From Prochlorococcus sp. scB241_528N17 (GTDB lineage Bacteria > Cyanobacteriota > Cyanobacteriia > PCC-6307 > Cyanobiaceae), in assembly GCA_000634735.1 (NCBI GenBank), contig JFLG01000073.1, positions 1-64,000 on the forward strand: a stretch of 64,000 nt of DNA. Direction: 5' to 3'. Shown here piece after piece: positions 1-8,884 of this stretch. A program made the translations under genes and the position numbers. The notes beneath the pieces were generated by a model. That model had not been told where the DNA came from. It did no database searches and was given only the letters and a program-made list of their open reading frames with translations. Within the stretch, counting starts at the first letter, position 1; each line of letters opens with the position of its first letter.

Positions 1-585
1 GCTGTAGATAGCTCTAACTTCTCAAGAGAAACAGTATTTAATGAATTAAATGAATTTTTAGTTCAAAGAATTGTTAGTCATCTAGAAGAAATATCTCTAA
101 GTAAAGAATTAATAAAGGCCGTTTGCTCTTCTGATGAATTATCTCAAAAAAGAGTATTGAATATTGTTGATCTTAAAAATAGGATCAATTCTATTATCAA
201 TTTTAACGAAAAGGATAATTTTGTTGAAATCCAAAAGGTAATTACTAGGGTAAGCAAATTAGCAAATAAAAGTGATATTTCAAGAGATGTTCTCTCAACA
301 AGAGATTATGTAAACACAAAACTTTTTGAAAAAGATTGTGAATTCAAAGTTTTTGAATTTATTGGAGAATTAGAAAAACTTTTTTCGGAAGGTTATTGCA
401 ATTATTTGGAACTTCTAAATTTGTTCGAGATTAATGTAAAGACTATCGAGGAATTATTTGATAATGAAAAGGGAGTCCTAATAATGTCAGAGGATTTAAA
501 AATAAGAAATAATAGACTCAATTTGTTGAGCTTAATTAGAAATTATTCTCTAAAAATTGCCGACTTTACACTTTTGAACTCTTAA
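1..585 (+). CDS. glyS: Glycyl-tRNA synthetase beta subunit, C-terminal part (5' end outside window)
   Basis: The frame is open from base 1 without a start, so this is the last 194 codons of a gene that begins before the window; the TTG at 157 is internal. The C-terminus has the pattern typical of bacterial GlyS: an acidic LFDNEKGVLIM segment followed by RNRLNLLSLIRNYSLKIADF. GlyS pairs with GlyQ to charge tRNA-Gly, and its C-terminal part is the helical anticodon-binding region. The last 20 bases overlap the 3' end of the convergent chlP gene. The call rests on that C-terminal motif and on the glyS-chlP adjacency I recall for Prochlorococcus. Confidence 0.85.
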   Translation, partial: AVDSSNFSRETVFNELNEFLVQRIVSHLEEISLSKELIKAVCSSDELSQKRVLNIVDLKNRINSIINFNEKDNFVEIQKVITRVSKLANKSDISRDVLSTRDYVNTKLFEKDCEFKVFEFIGELEKLFSEGYCNYLELLNLFEINVKTIEELFDNEKGVLIMSEDLKIRNNRLNLLSLIRNYSLKIADFTLLNS

Positions 586-1906
586 CTTTAATTCCTCCCT
601 TTATTGAATAATTTTCTAGCATTTTTTCTACCTCTTTATTTTCCCTAACAGCACTATCGACGGGTTTATATTTTATAGGCGCTAGGGCTTTCCCTCTTAA
701 AATCGAACCAAGTGTAAGCATCGTAATTTTTAGTTGCTGTAATGGTTTCATAGAGACAACTCTTTTGTATAAGTAACTATCAAAAGTAAGTCTTTGAACA
801 TCCATGTCATCACACATCTCAACAAAGGCTTCTCTAGCAGAATCATTTCTGTAGAAAATATTTTGAAGGATTTCTAGCACCTTATAAGTTGTGCCATATT
901 TTTTATCCCATTTTTTAAGATAGTTTTTTAAATCTTTTTCTGATGGAATTACTTGACCATTTTTTGATGCTTCAACAATTTCTTCAGCACACATTCTTCC
1001 GCTTTTGGCAGCAAAATAAATACCCTCTCCAGAACTTTTTGTAACATAACCAGCTGCATCACCAACCAATGCCATTCTCCCAACTACCCTTCTTGGCCTT
1101 GGATGCTCTGGAATAGGGTGAGCTTCTACCTTTATTACTTCACCATTAACAAGTCTTTTCTTTGCCCTATTTCTTACACCCTCTTGAAGTCCTTTAATTA
1201 ATGACTGATTCTTTTGCATGGTTCCTGTGCCCACAGCAACATGATCATATTTAGGAAATACCCACCCATAAAAATCAGGAGAAACATCAGTTCCAACATA
1301 CATTTCAGCAAGATCTTCGTAGTAACTCATTTCTTCCTTAGGCAATTTAATTCTTTCCTGAAATGCTATTGCAACTTTGTAATCACCTGCATCCATTGCT
1401 TTTGCGACTCTGCTATTGGCTCCATCAGCTCCGATCAAAAGGTCAACAGTAAGCTCTTTTAGTTCCCCTTTTTTATCTCCATTCGTAAAATCTGAGTAGG
1501 AAAGCTTATATGGCCCTTGATTATTATCGCCAGTATCAATTGAAGTAACTAATCCATTTATTAATGTAGCACCAAGATCTGATGCTCTGTTGCGCATAAA
1601 GGCGTCCATAACTTCTCTTCTACACATCCCAATAAACTCATTATCACTTTTCCCATAAACTCTATCTAAACTTATATCTACTTCTCTATTTGATGGAGAT
1701 ATCATTCTCATATGCCTTACTTTTCTATCAATAATCGACTCAGGTAAATCAAATTCTTCTACCATGCAAAGTGGAATTGCTCCTCCACATGGTTTCGCAT
1801 TATCTAATTTTCTCTCGAAGAGCCAAGTTTTTATTCCAGCTTTAGCAAGTATTTCTGCCGCACATGAACCACTTGGACCTCCACCAATAACAGCTACCCT
1901 CAACAT
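566..1906 (-). CDS. chlP: Geranylgeranyl reductase (chlorophyll/tocopherol side-chain reduction)
   Basis: A 446-residue FAD-dependent reductase. It is expected to reduce the geranylgeranyl group to phytyl for chlorophyll and tocopherol, at the thylakoid membrane and using NADPH. The N-terminus starts with the Rossmann FAD motif GGGPSGSCAAE (about residues 8-18), followed by FERKLDNAKPCGGAIPL, a hallmark of the ChlP family. A second flavin-binding motif, LVGDAAGYVTKSSGEGI, lies near residue 285. Length matches cyanobacterial ChlP. Start is ATG at 1906. The gene is divergent from the VanY-like gene across a 112-base AT-rich spacer, and its 3' end overlaps glyS by 20 bases. Confidence 0.95.
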   Translation of the reverse strand: MLRVAVIGGGPSGSCAAEILAKAGIKTWLFERKLDNAKPCGGAIPLCMVEEFDLPESIIDRKVRHMRMISPSNREVDISLDRVYGKSDNEFIGMCRREVMDAFMRNRASDLGATLINGLVTSIDTGDNNQGPYKLSYSDFTNGDKKGELKELTVDLLIGADGANSRVAKAMDAGDYKVAIAFQERIKLPKEEMSYYEDLAEMYVGTDVSPDFYGWVFPKYDHVAVGTGTMQKNQSLIKGLQEGVRNRAKKRLVNGEVIKVEAHPIPEHPRPRRVVGRMALVGDAAGYVTKSSGEGIYFAAKSGRMCAEEIVEASKNGQVIPSEKDLKNYLKKWDKKYGTTYKVLEILQNIFYRNDSAREAFVEMCDDMDVQRLTFDSYLYKRVVSMKPLQQLKITMLTLGSILRGKALAPIKYKPVDSAVRENKEVEKMLENYSIKGGIKVKSSKV

Positions 1907-2018
1907 ATGAAAAAAAATAATACTGTATATAAAAACTACATCTTTTTTGCTTATAAAAGTGCATTTCTTAAAATAATAGTTAATATCGAAATATCTTTTC
2001 CAAATTCACTTCTAAATA

Positions 2019-2732
2019 TTGGAACTAAACAAAGATATCGATCAATTTGATATACCACTTGCCAAAAGAATTTACTTAAACAGTCCAAATTCAACATTAT
2101 TAAAAAAACTATTAATATTTTCTCCATTTCTTTTTCTTATTTTTTCTGTCGCTGCATTGCGATTAATAAAAAATATAGAAATTGGATCTCTTGATAATAT
2201 CAATTTTCAGGCTCAGATAAATCACGACCATAGAATTTTAGGTCATTTACCCTATGCGGAAATTTCTAAAGAGAAACTAGTTTTAATTGAGCATAATATT
2301 GAAGTTCATATGGATATGCGCGATTCTCTATTAAAGATGAGAGAAGAAGCCAAAAAGGAAGGGATATATCTAGTCTTCTTGAGTGGTTATAGATCAATAA
2401 ATTTGCAAAAAGATATCTTTTATTCTTTAAAATCTATTAGAAATCAAGAAGCGGCAGAAAGAGCTAGAGTTTCAGCCCCTCCGGGTTATTCCGAACATAG
2501 TACAGGTTTCGCAATCGATATTGGTGATGCTACTCAAAGAGAGACAGACTTTGAAACTGACTTCGAAAATACTGACGCCTTTAAATGGTTGATAAAAAAT
2601 GCAGCTAAATTTCACTTTAAGTTATCGTTCCACAAAGATAATAAATATATAGATTACGAACCCTGGCATTGGAGATATGAAGGGTCAATTGAAGCATTAA
2701 AAGTTTTTGAAAGCTCAAATAGAAAACTATAA
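2019..2732 (+). CDS. VanY-family D-alanyl-D-alanine carboxypeptidase, membrane anchored
   Basis: A 237-residue peptidoglycan peptidase of the VanY/DacY (M15B) type, expected to trim the terminal D-Ala from stem peptides in the periplasm. Residues about 29-47 form one transmembrane anchor. The catalytic domain shows FLSGYRS, then PPGYSEHSTGFAIDIGD (zinc-binding His and Asp), then EPWHWRYE (last His ligand), all intact. The start is TTG at 2019; I see no ATG upstream in frame, and an internal start would remove the cytoplasmic end before the anchor. It stands alone between chlP and typA. Confidence 0.88.
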   Translation: MELNKDIDQFDIPLAKRIYLNSPNSTLLKKLLIFSPFLFLIFSVAALRLIKNIEIGSLDNINFQAQINHDHRILGHLPYAEISKEKLVLIEHNIEVHMDMRDSLLKMREEAKKEGIYLVFLSGYRSINLQKDIFYSLKSIRNQEAAERARVSAPPGYSEHSTGFAIDIGDATQRETDFETDFENTDAFKWLIKNAAKFHFKLSFHKDNKYIDYEPWHWRYEGSIEALKVFESSNRKL

Positions 2733-2860
2733 ATCTAATTGATTAATTTAACTATTCAATAAATTATATTTTTCAAAGTCTTAAAGAGAAAATTCTCATA
2801 ATAAGCATACTTTGAGTTAGCCTTAATAAAGCCAATCTAATATTTATATAAATTCTATAA

Positions 2861-4657
2861 ATGTCATCTTCGATAAAAGAAATTAGAAATGTTGCAATTA
2901 TTGCTCACGTAGATCATGGGAAGACAACTCTTGTAGATGCATTGTTATCTCAATCAGGAATATTTAGAGACAATGAAGTTATCCCTACATGTGTAATGGA
3001 TTCAAATGATCTTGAAAGAGAAAGGGGGATAACAATTCTCTCAAAAAATACTGCAGTTAACTACAAAGATACCAGAATTAATATTATAGATACACCCGGA
3101 CATGCTGATTTTGGAGGAGAAGTTGAAAGGGTTTTGGGAATGGTTGATGGTTGTCTGCTAATTGTTGATGCAAATGAGGGACCTATGCCTCAAACAAGAT
3201 TTGTTCTAAAAAAAGCATTAGAAAAAGGACTTAGGCCTATAGTCTTTGTAAATAAAATTGATAGACCACGAGTAGTACCAGAAATAGCAATTGATAAGGT
3301 CCTTGATTTGTTTTTGGAGTTAGGTGCTGATGATGATCAATGTGATTTCCCTTATCTTTTTGGGAGTGGCTTATCTGGTTTCGCAAAAGAAGAGATGGAA
3401 TCTAATAGTGACAATATGATGCCTCTTTTTGAAGCTATTATTAGACACGTTCCTCCTCCAGTAGGTGATTCTAATAAGCCTCTTCAGCTACAAATAACTA
3501 CTTTGGACTATTCTGATTTCTTAGGCAGAATAGTAATCGGGAAGATCCACAATGGAACTATAAAAAATGGCCAACAAGCTAGTTTAATTAAAGAAAACGG
3601 AAAAACTATTAAAGGTAAGGTTAGTAAGCTTTTAGGATTTGAAGGATTACAAAGAATTGATATAAATGAAGCATTTGCAGGTGATATTGTTGCTGTTTCT
3701 GGTTTTGATGACGTCAATATTGGTGAGACAATAGCATGTCCCGATTCTCCTCATCCTCTTCCATTAATCAAAGTTGATGAACCTACCTTAAATATGACTT
3801 TTGTTGTCAATGATTCACCATTTGCGGGTAAAGAAGGGAAATTTGTTACTAGTAGACAATTAAAAAATAGATTGGAGAGGGAACTTTTAACAAATGTTGC
3901 TCTGAGAGTAGAAGAAACTGATTCTCCTGACAGGTTCTCAGTTTCAGGAAGAGGAGAATTACATCTAGGGATATTGATTGAAACTATGAGAAGAGAGGGT
4001 TTTGAGTTTCAAATCTCACAACCTCAAGTAATTTTCAGAGAAATTGATAATGTTGAATGTGAGCCTATAGAGACTTTGGTTTTAGATGTACCTGAAGTAT
4101 CTGTTGGTTCTTGCATCGAAAAACTTGGCTCTAGAAAGGCAGAGATGAAAAACATGCAGACAAGTTCAGATGGAAGAACTCAATTAGAATTTCTAGTACC
4201 ATCAAGAGGATTAATTGGATTTCGCGGGGAGTTTGTAAGGATAACCAGAGGTGAAGGTATCATGAGCCATTCGTTTTATGAATATAAACCTAAAACAGGA
4301 GACTTTGAAACCAGAAGGAATGGCGTTCTTATAGCTTTTGAGGAAGGTGTAGCCACATTTTATGCTTTAAAGAATGCTGAAGATAGGGGAGTATATTTCA
4401 TTAAACCTGGAGTTAAAGTTTATAAAGGAATGATAATTGGTGAGAATAATCGACCTCAGGATCTTGAGTTGAATATATGTAAAACTAAGCAGTTGACTAA
4501 TATGAGATCTGCAGGGGCAGAAGAACTTGATACTTTGCAGTCACCTGTGGACATTACCCTTGAAAGAGCACTCGAATATATTGGTCAAGATGAAATGCTA
4601 GAGGTAACACCGGATTCAATAAGAATGAGAAAAATTAATAAAAAGAAAAAAAATTAG
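2861..4657 (+). CDS. typA: Ribosome-associated translational GTPase TypA/BipA
   Basis: A 598-residue translation-factor GTPase of the BipA group, which binds the 70S ribosome and is linked to stress adaptation and 50S assembly. G1 is [15 protein letters not shown] (about 16-30), the switch I region has [14 protein letters not shown]3 is [15 protein letters not shown] and G4 is VNKIDRP. The EF-G-like domains III and V follow, and the BipA-specific C-terminal domain contains [13 protein letters not shown] and ends in a lysine-rich tail. Length is normal for the family. The start ATG at 2861 lies just before [19 protein letters not shown]. The DUF309 gene begins 12 bases downstream and may be cotranscribed. 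Confidence 0.96.
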   Translation: MSSSIKEIRNVAIIAHVDHGKTTLVDALLSQSGIFRDNEVIPTCVMDSNDLERERGITILSKNTAVNYKDTRINIIDTPGHADFGGEVERVLGMVDGCLLIVDANEGPMPQTRFVLKKALEKGLRPIVFVNKIDRPRVVPEIAIDKVLDLFLELGADDDQCDFPYLFGSGLSGFAKEEMESNSDNMMPLFEAIIRHVPPPVGDSNKPLQLQITTLDYSDFLGRIVIGKIHNGTIKNGQQASLIKENGKTIKGKVSKLLGFEGLQRIDINEAFAGDIVAVSGFDDVNIGETIACPDSPHPLPLIKVDEPTLNMTFVVNDSPFAGKEGKFVTSRQLKNRLERELLTNVALRVEETDSPDRFSVSGRGELHLGILIETMRREGFEFQISQPQVIFREIDNVECEPIETLVLDVPEVSVGSCIEKLGSRKAEMKNMQTSSDGRTQLEFLVPSRGLIGFRGEFVRITRGEGIMSHSFYEYKPKTGDFETRRNGVLIAFEEGVATFYALKNAEDRGVYFIKPGVKVYKGMIIGENNRPQDLELNICKTKQLTNMRSAGAEELDTLQSPVDITLERALEYIGQDEMLEVTPDSIRMRKINKKKKN

Positions 4658-4668
4658 TAATTGCTTTA

Positions 4669-5037
4669 ATGAACGAAGAAAGTGCAAAAAGTTTTCAAGA
4701 TTCCCTTTTTACAGCTTTAAATCTTTTTAACAATCATGAATGGTACGAGGCTCATGATGCTTTTGAAGAAATATGGAATTCCGTAGATGGTGACGAAAGA
4801 CAAGTTATCCAAGGAATTTTACAAGTATCTGTTTCTCAGTTTCACTTAAGTAAAGGTAATTTAAATGGAGCTACTATTTTGCTTGGAGAGGGTTTAGGCA
4901 GAATAAAAACTAGAACCAAGATTGATTTAGGGATTGATCTTGAATCCTTTTGCGAATGTTTAGAAGATTTATTAAGGAAATTACAATATAGAGAACTATT
5001 AAACGAGAACGATAAGCCTTTCTTGAAACCTCTTTGA
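4669..5037 (+). CDS. DUF309 domain protein
   Basis: A 122-residue, all-helical small protein. The segment ALNLFNNHEWYEAHDAFEEIW followed by GDERQVIQGILQVSVSQFHLSKGN is the DUF309 signature, with its conserved W/H-x-H and QG-L-Q motifs. The biochemical function is unknown. It lies 12 bases after typA on the same strand, so cotranscription is likely. The ATG at 4669 gives the domain at the usual distance from the N-terminus. Confidence 0.85.
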   Translation: MNEESAKSFQDSLFTALNLFNNHEWYEAHDAFEEIWNSVDGDERQVIQGILQVSVSQFHLSKGNLNGATILLGEGLGRIKTRTKIDLGIDLESFCECLEDLLRKLQYRELLNENDKPFLKPL

Positions 5038-5124
5038 TGAATATATGTTTATCTTCAATTAAATTATTATTATGTATTTAATTTTTTTTCAAGAAAGTAA
5101 AAAAACTAATCGATCTCAAGGAAA

Positions 5125-5853
5125 ATGAACCTAAATATTCATAATGTATCCCTTTCAATTAAAGGAAGATTAATTGTAAATGATGTTTCCATAATTGTTA
5201 ATCCAGGGGAAGTTGTAGGTTTGATGGGACCTAATGGAGCTGGGAAAACCAAAACTTTTAATCTTGCAGTTGGGAATATAAAACCAGATAAAGGTGAAAT
5301 TTTAATGAACGGGAAAAATATAACCAATCTTTCTCTACCAATTAGATCAAGACTTGGGTTAGGTTACTTAACTCAGGAAGCGAGTATATTTAGAGACCTC
5401 ACAGTTAAGGATAATATAGATTTGGCTTTACAAAATTCATCTTATAGTAGAGCAGCAATAAGAAATAGAAGAGAACAATTAATTAATGAATTTAATTTGA
5501 ATAACTTTGTAGATAATTATGGTTATCAACTCTCAGGAGGAGAGAGGAGGAGGTGTGAAATTGCAAGGGCTCTTACTATAGGCAGAAAAGGACCTAAATA
5601 TTTGTTATTGGACGAACCTTTTGCTGGGATAGATCCTCTAGCTGTTAATGATCTAAAGAAATTAATTCTAAAATTAAGTAGTGATGGGGTGGGGATTCTC
5701 ATTACAGACCATAATGTGAGGGAAACCCTTCTAATTACTAACAAATCATATGTATTAAGTGAAGGAAAAATTTTAGCTAACGGTTCATCAAGTGAATTGG
5801 CTGATAATCCAATAGTGAAGAAGTATTATCTAGGACATAATTTCAAACTTTGA
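5125..5853 (+). CDS. lptB: LPS export ABC transporter ATP-binding protein (LptB-like)
   Basis: A 242-residue ABC ATPase. Walker A is GPNGAGKTKTF (about 35-45), the Q-loop region reads GYLTQEASIFRDLTVKDN, the signature is QLSGGERRRCEIARAL, Walker B is YLLLDEPFAGIDP, and the switch His is in ITDHNVRETL. GYLTQEASIF, FAGIDPLAV and DHNVRETL are typical of LptB, which powers lipopolysaccharide export from the inner membrane with LptFG and LptC. No permease gene is adjacent; LptFG would have to lie elsewhere. Start ATG at 5125. A c-type cytochrome assembly gene follows on the same strand after 114 bases. Confidence 0.9.
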   Translation: MNLNIHNVSLSIKGRLIVNDVSIIVNPGEVVGLMGPNGAGKTKTFNLAVGNIKPDKGEILMNGKNITNLSLPIRSRLGLGYLTQEASIFRDLTVKDNIDLALQNSSYSRAAIRNRREQLINEFNLNNFVDNYGYQLSGGERRRCEIARALTIGRKGPKYLLLDEPFAGIDPLAVNDLKKLILKLSSDGVGILITDHNVRETLLITNKSYVLSEGKILANGSSSELADNPIVKKYYLGHNFKL

Positions 5854-5967
5854 AATGCTTTTTTAAAAATAAATTAAAACTTTATTATTAAAGATTTACT
5901 CATATGAGAATGATTTTAATTATTATTTGGTTGTCATTGAATATTAAAACTTGAGAAATTTCTAGAA

Positions 5968-6897
5968 ATGATACTAGATAATTTTTTTAAAAATTTAATA
6001 TATGAACCGGTTTCAGTTTTAGGTCTTTTAGTTTTTTATTTTTTATTAATTAACTTACCAATATCTTTGGGTGCAGTTTTTAAAAAAAAGTCTTCTGCTG
6101 CTGTAAGACTCATTACGATTTTAGTGAACTTATTAATAACATTACAATTACTTTTTAGGTGGTCAATTTCTGGGCACTTTCCTATTAGCAATTTGTATGA
6201 ATCACTTTATTTCCTTACATGGGGTATCACATTAGGTCAACTATTGGTTGAAAGAGAATACCAAGCTCCAATAATTCCCTCAATTGCTATACCTATTGAG
6301 TTACTGACTGTCGCTTTTGCTTGTTTTGTTTTACCTGAGGATTTGAAATTATCATCCAATTTAGTTCCAGCTTTAAGGTCTAGTTGGTTAGTAATGCATG
6401 TTAGCGTCGTAATGCTTAGTTATGCTGCATTAATAATAGGTTCTTTACTTTCAATGTCCGTTTTGTTTATTAATAAAAATAAGCCACTTCAAATCAGAAG
6501 TAGTTCTACAGGTATAGGAGGATTTAAACTTTCAAATAGCTATCCCGTAAATGATTTAGTTGAACCTATTGAATTTTCTCATTCAGAAGAATTAGATACA
6601 TTAAGTTATCGTTCTATATTGGTAGGTTTTGTTCTTTTGACTCTCGGTTTAATTTCAGGTGCAGTTTGGGCTAATGAGGCCTGGGGGACATGGTGGAGTT
6701 GGGATCCAAAAGAAACATGGGCATTTATCTCATGGTTGTTTTATGCCGCTTATCTGCACATGAGAATAAGCAAGGGTTGGCAAGGACGCAAACCAGCATT
6801 ATTAGCATCTACAGGCTTTTTAGTTGTTTTAGTATGTTATTTAGGAGTTAATTTTTTAGGAATAGGTTTGCATAGTTATGGATGGATATTTGGGTGA
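5968..6897 (+). CDS. ccsA: Cytochrome c biogenesis protein CcsA (system II haem handling)
   Basis: A 309-residue polytopic membrane protein, part of the Ccs1-CcsA haem lyase that attaches haem to apocytochromes c on the lumenal side. Several hydrophobic helices precede the tryptophan-rich WGTWWSWDPKETWAFISWL motif (about residues 236-254), the WWD haem-binding signature. Conserved His residues flank it (VMHVSVV, AAYLHMR). Length matches cyanobacterial CcsA. The partner Ccs1 is not in this window. The ORF ends 21 bases before the convergent rpe stop. Confidence 0.93.
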   Translation: MILDNFFKNLIYEPVSVLGLLVFYFLLINLPISLGAVFKKKSSAAVRLITILVNLLITLQLLFRWSISGHFPISNLYESLYFLTWGITLGQLLVEREYQAPIIPSIAIPIELLTVAFACFVLPEDLKLSSNLVPALRSSWLVMHVSVVMLSYAALIIGSLLSMSVLFINKNKPLQIRSSSTGIGGFKLSNSYPVNDLVEPIEFSHSEELDTLSYRSILVGFVLLTLGLISGAVWANEAWGTWWSWDPKETWAFISWLFYAAYLHMRISKGWQGRKPALLASTGFLVVLVCYLGVNFLGIGLHSYGWIFG

Positions 6898-6918
6898 TTT
6901 CTTAATCATCCAGAATAT

Positions 6919-7677
6919 TTATTGAGGTTCTGATAGGACATTCCCTTTTTGTGCTTCTTGTGCAACTTTTCTCAAGTCATCACATCCTTCTTTTAAAGTT
7001 GGGTAAGCAAACATTCCGCTACCTGCAATAAAACAATTAGCACCAGCATCGGCACATTGTGAAATAGTCCAATTTGCTTTTATCCCCCCATCAACTTCAA
7101 TGTCGACATCTAAGTTTTTTTCGATAATAAAGTTTCTTATTTCTCTTATTTTATTAAGCATGGTTGGTATATAAGCTTGTCCTCCAAAGCCTGGATTAAC
7201 TGTCATAACTAAAACATGATCAACCATATCCATTATGTTTTTAATCATTTCAAAAGGAGTATGAGGGTTCAATGCAACAGAAGGAGATCCTCCTAAATCT
7301 CTTATTCTTCCTAGAACTCTATGCAAATGAATATTTGCTTCGGCATGAGCTATTACTACTCCTGGTTCACCATTTGCCCCTTTTGAAGCTTTTACATAAG
7401 ATTCAAGCATTGTTTCACAGTTGTACTGGCTTACCATTAATTGAGTTTCAAAAGGGACATTGCAATATTTCCTGCATGCAGCGATCATTTCAGGACCAAA
7501 TGTAAGATTTGGTACGAAATTTCCATCCATTACATCAAATTGAATTCTATCTACCCCAGCTTCCTCGAGCTCTTTAACACATGCCCCCATATTTGCCCAA
7601 TCTGCTGGTAAAACTGAAGGAATTATTTGAATTGGTCTATTTGCACCAGTTAAAGTTTCTTGATTTGACTCAGTCAT
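6919..7677 (-). CDS. rpe: Ribulose-phosphate 3-epimerase
   Basis: A 252-residue TIM-barrel enzyme interconverting ribulose-5-P and xylulose-5-P in the Calvin cycle and oxidative pentose phosphate pathway. Motifs seen: IIPSVLPADWANMG at the N-terminus, QFDVMDGNFVPNLTFGP (metal and substrate residues), VLVMTVNPGFGGQAYIP and DIEVDGGIKANW, with GAN-F-AGSGMF near the end. All expected catalytic positions look intact. It opens a carbon-metabolism cluster, divergent from glpX across 187 bases. Confidence 0.96.
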   Translation of the reverse strand: MTESNQETLTGANRPIQIIPSVLPADWANMGACVKELEEAGVDRIQFDVMDGNFVPNLTFGPEMIAACRKYCNVPFETQLMVSQYNCETMLESYVKASKGANGEPGVVIAHAEANIHLHRVLGRIRDLGGSPSVALNPHTPFEMIKNIMDMVDHVLVMTVNPGFGGQAYIPTMLNKIREIRNFIIEKNLDVDIEVDGGIKANWTISQCADAGANCFIAGSGMFAYPTLKEGCDDLRKVAQEAQKGNVLSEPQ

Positions 7678-7743
7678 TTAATTTTTAAAATATTTAATAA
7701 AGATACTATATTTAGTTGTTTATTCCTAATTTCAAGTCACGGC

Positions 7744-7824
7744 CTGATAAAGTATCAGCTGTAAAGAGTTAAAAAAAGCTTACTAGCATAATAATTCTCA
7801 TAAAAAATTGCATTTTATATGAGA
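7744..7824. promoter_or_regulatory. Inverted repeats in the rpe-glpX divergent promoter region
   Basis: The 187-base spacer between divergent rpe and glpX holds a perfect 6-bp inverted repeat, CTGATA-AAG-TATCAG (7744-7758). It also holds a looser one with arms TCTCATAAAA (7796-7805) and TTTTATATGAGA (7813-7824). Either could be an operator or an RNA hairpin in the glpX leader. I do not recognise the motif; the functional reading is inference. Confidence 0.3.
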
Positions 7825-7864
7825 TCATACTCAAAACCTTTTAGAAAATCCTCAAAATTTAATT

Positions 7865-8866
7865 GTGAATCAAACTTTAATTCAAGAAATTCTCGAAGTT
7901 GTCGAGCAAGCAGCTATTGCCTCAGCAAAACTAACAGGACTTGGTCAAAAAGATGAAGCTGATGCTGCAGCTGTCGAAGCAATGAGATTGCGAATGGGCA
8001 AAATTGAAATGAAAGGGAAAATTGTTATTGGTGAAGGTGAAAGAGATGAAGCACCCATGCTTTATATAGGTGAAGAGGTTGGGAGTGGAAGTGGCCCAGG
8101 GGTTGACTTTGCAGTAGATCCTTGTGAAGGAACTAATCTTTGTGCGAATAATCAAAGAGGTTCTATGGCGGTTTTAGTCGCCTCTGATACGGGTGGTCTT
8201 TTCAATGCTCCTGATTTTTACATGAATAAATTAGCAGCGCCTCCTGCGGCTAAAGGTAAAGTTGATATTAGAAATTCAGCTACTGAAAACTTGAAAATAC
8301 TAAGTGATTGCTTGGGCCTTTCTATTGATGAGCTTACTGTAGTTGTAATGGATAGAACCAGACATAAAGATTTAATTAAAGAGATTCGAGGATGTGGTGC
8401 AAAAGTACAACCGATTTCTGATGGTGATGTTCAAGCTGCGATTGCATGCGGTTTCGCAGGAACTGGAACACATTGCTTAATGGGCATAGGTGCAGCTCCA
8501 GAGGGTGTTATTTCAGCTGCTGCAATGAGAGCTCTGGGCGGACACTTTCAAGGACAACTAGTTTATGATCCGGCAATCGCTCAAACTTCTGAATGGGCTG
8601 ATTACACAAAAGAAGGAAATATAAAACGTCTTAATGAAATGGGCATAACAGATATAGATAAAATCTATGAAGCAAATGAATTGGCATCGGGAGAAAATGT
8701 TGTTTTCGCTGGCAGTGGAATAACTGATGGTTTATTATTTGACGGAGTTAAATTTGAAAGGGATTGTGTTAGAACAAGTAGTCTAGTTATTAGTACATTA
8801 GATAGTACTGCAAGATTCACAAATACTGTCCATATAAAAGATGGTGCTAAGAGTATCAGCCTTTAA
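7865..8866 (+). CDS. glpX: Class II fructose-1,6-/sedoheptulose-1,7-bisphosphatase
   Basis: A 333-residue GlpX-type bisphosphatase. In cyanobacteria this class acts as the dual-function FBPase/SBPase of the Calvin cycle. Motifs seen: [21 protein letters not shown], then [24 protein letters not shown] (metal-binding D-x-x-EGT), then [18 protein letters not shown] and [20 protein letters not shown]. The start is GTG at 7865, which gives the usual N-terminus [20 protein letters not shown]. It lies 18 bases before hemA on the same strand, so cotranscription is possible. Confidence 0.95.
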   Translation: MNQTLIQEILEVVEQAAIASAKLTGLGQKDEADAAAVEAMRLRMGKIEMKGKIVIGEGERDEAPMLYIGEEVGSGSGPGVDFAVDPCEGTNLCANNQRGSMAVLVASDTGGLFNAPDFYMNKLAAPPAAKGKVDIRNSATENLKILSDCLGLSIDELTVVVMDRTRHKDLIKEIRGCGAKVQPISDGDVQAAIACGFAGTGTHCLMGIGAAPEGVISAAAMRALGGHFQGQLVYDPAIAQTSEWADYTKEGNIKRLNEMGITDIDKIYEANELASGENVVFAGSGITDGLLFDGVKFERDCVRTSSLVISTLDSTARFTNTVHIKDGAKSISL

Positions 8867-8884
8867 AAATTCACTTTTGATTTT

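Noticed and set aside
1214-1462. 82-codon plus-strand ORF inside chlP
   Set aside because: It lies fully antisense to the well-supported chlP frame and shows no protein-like motif; a shadow frame.
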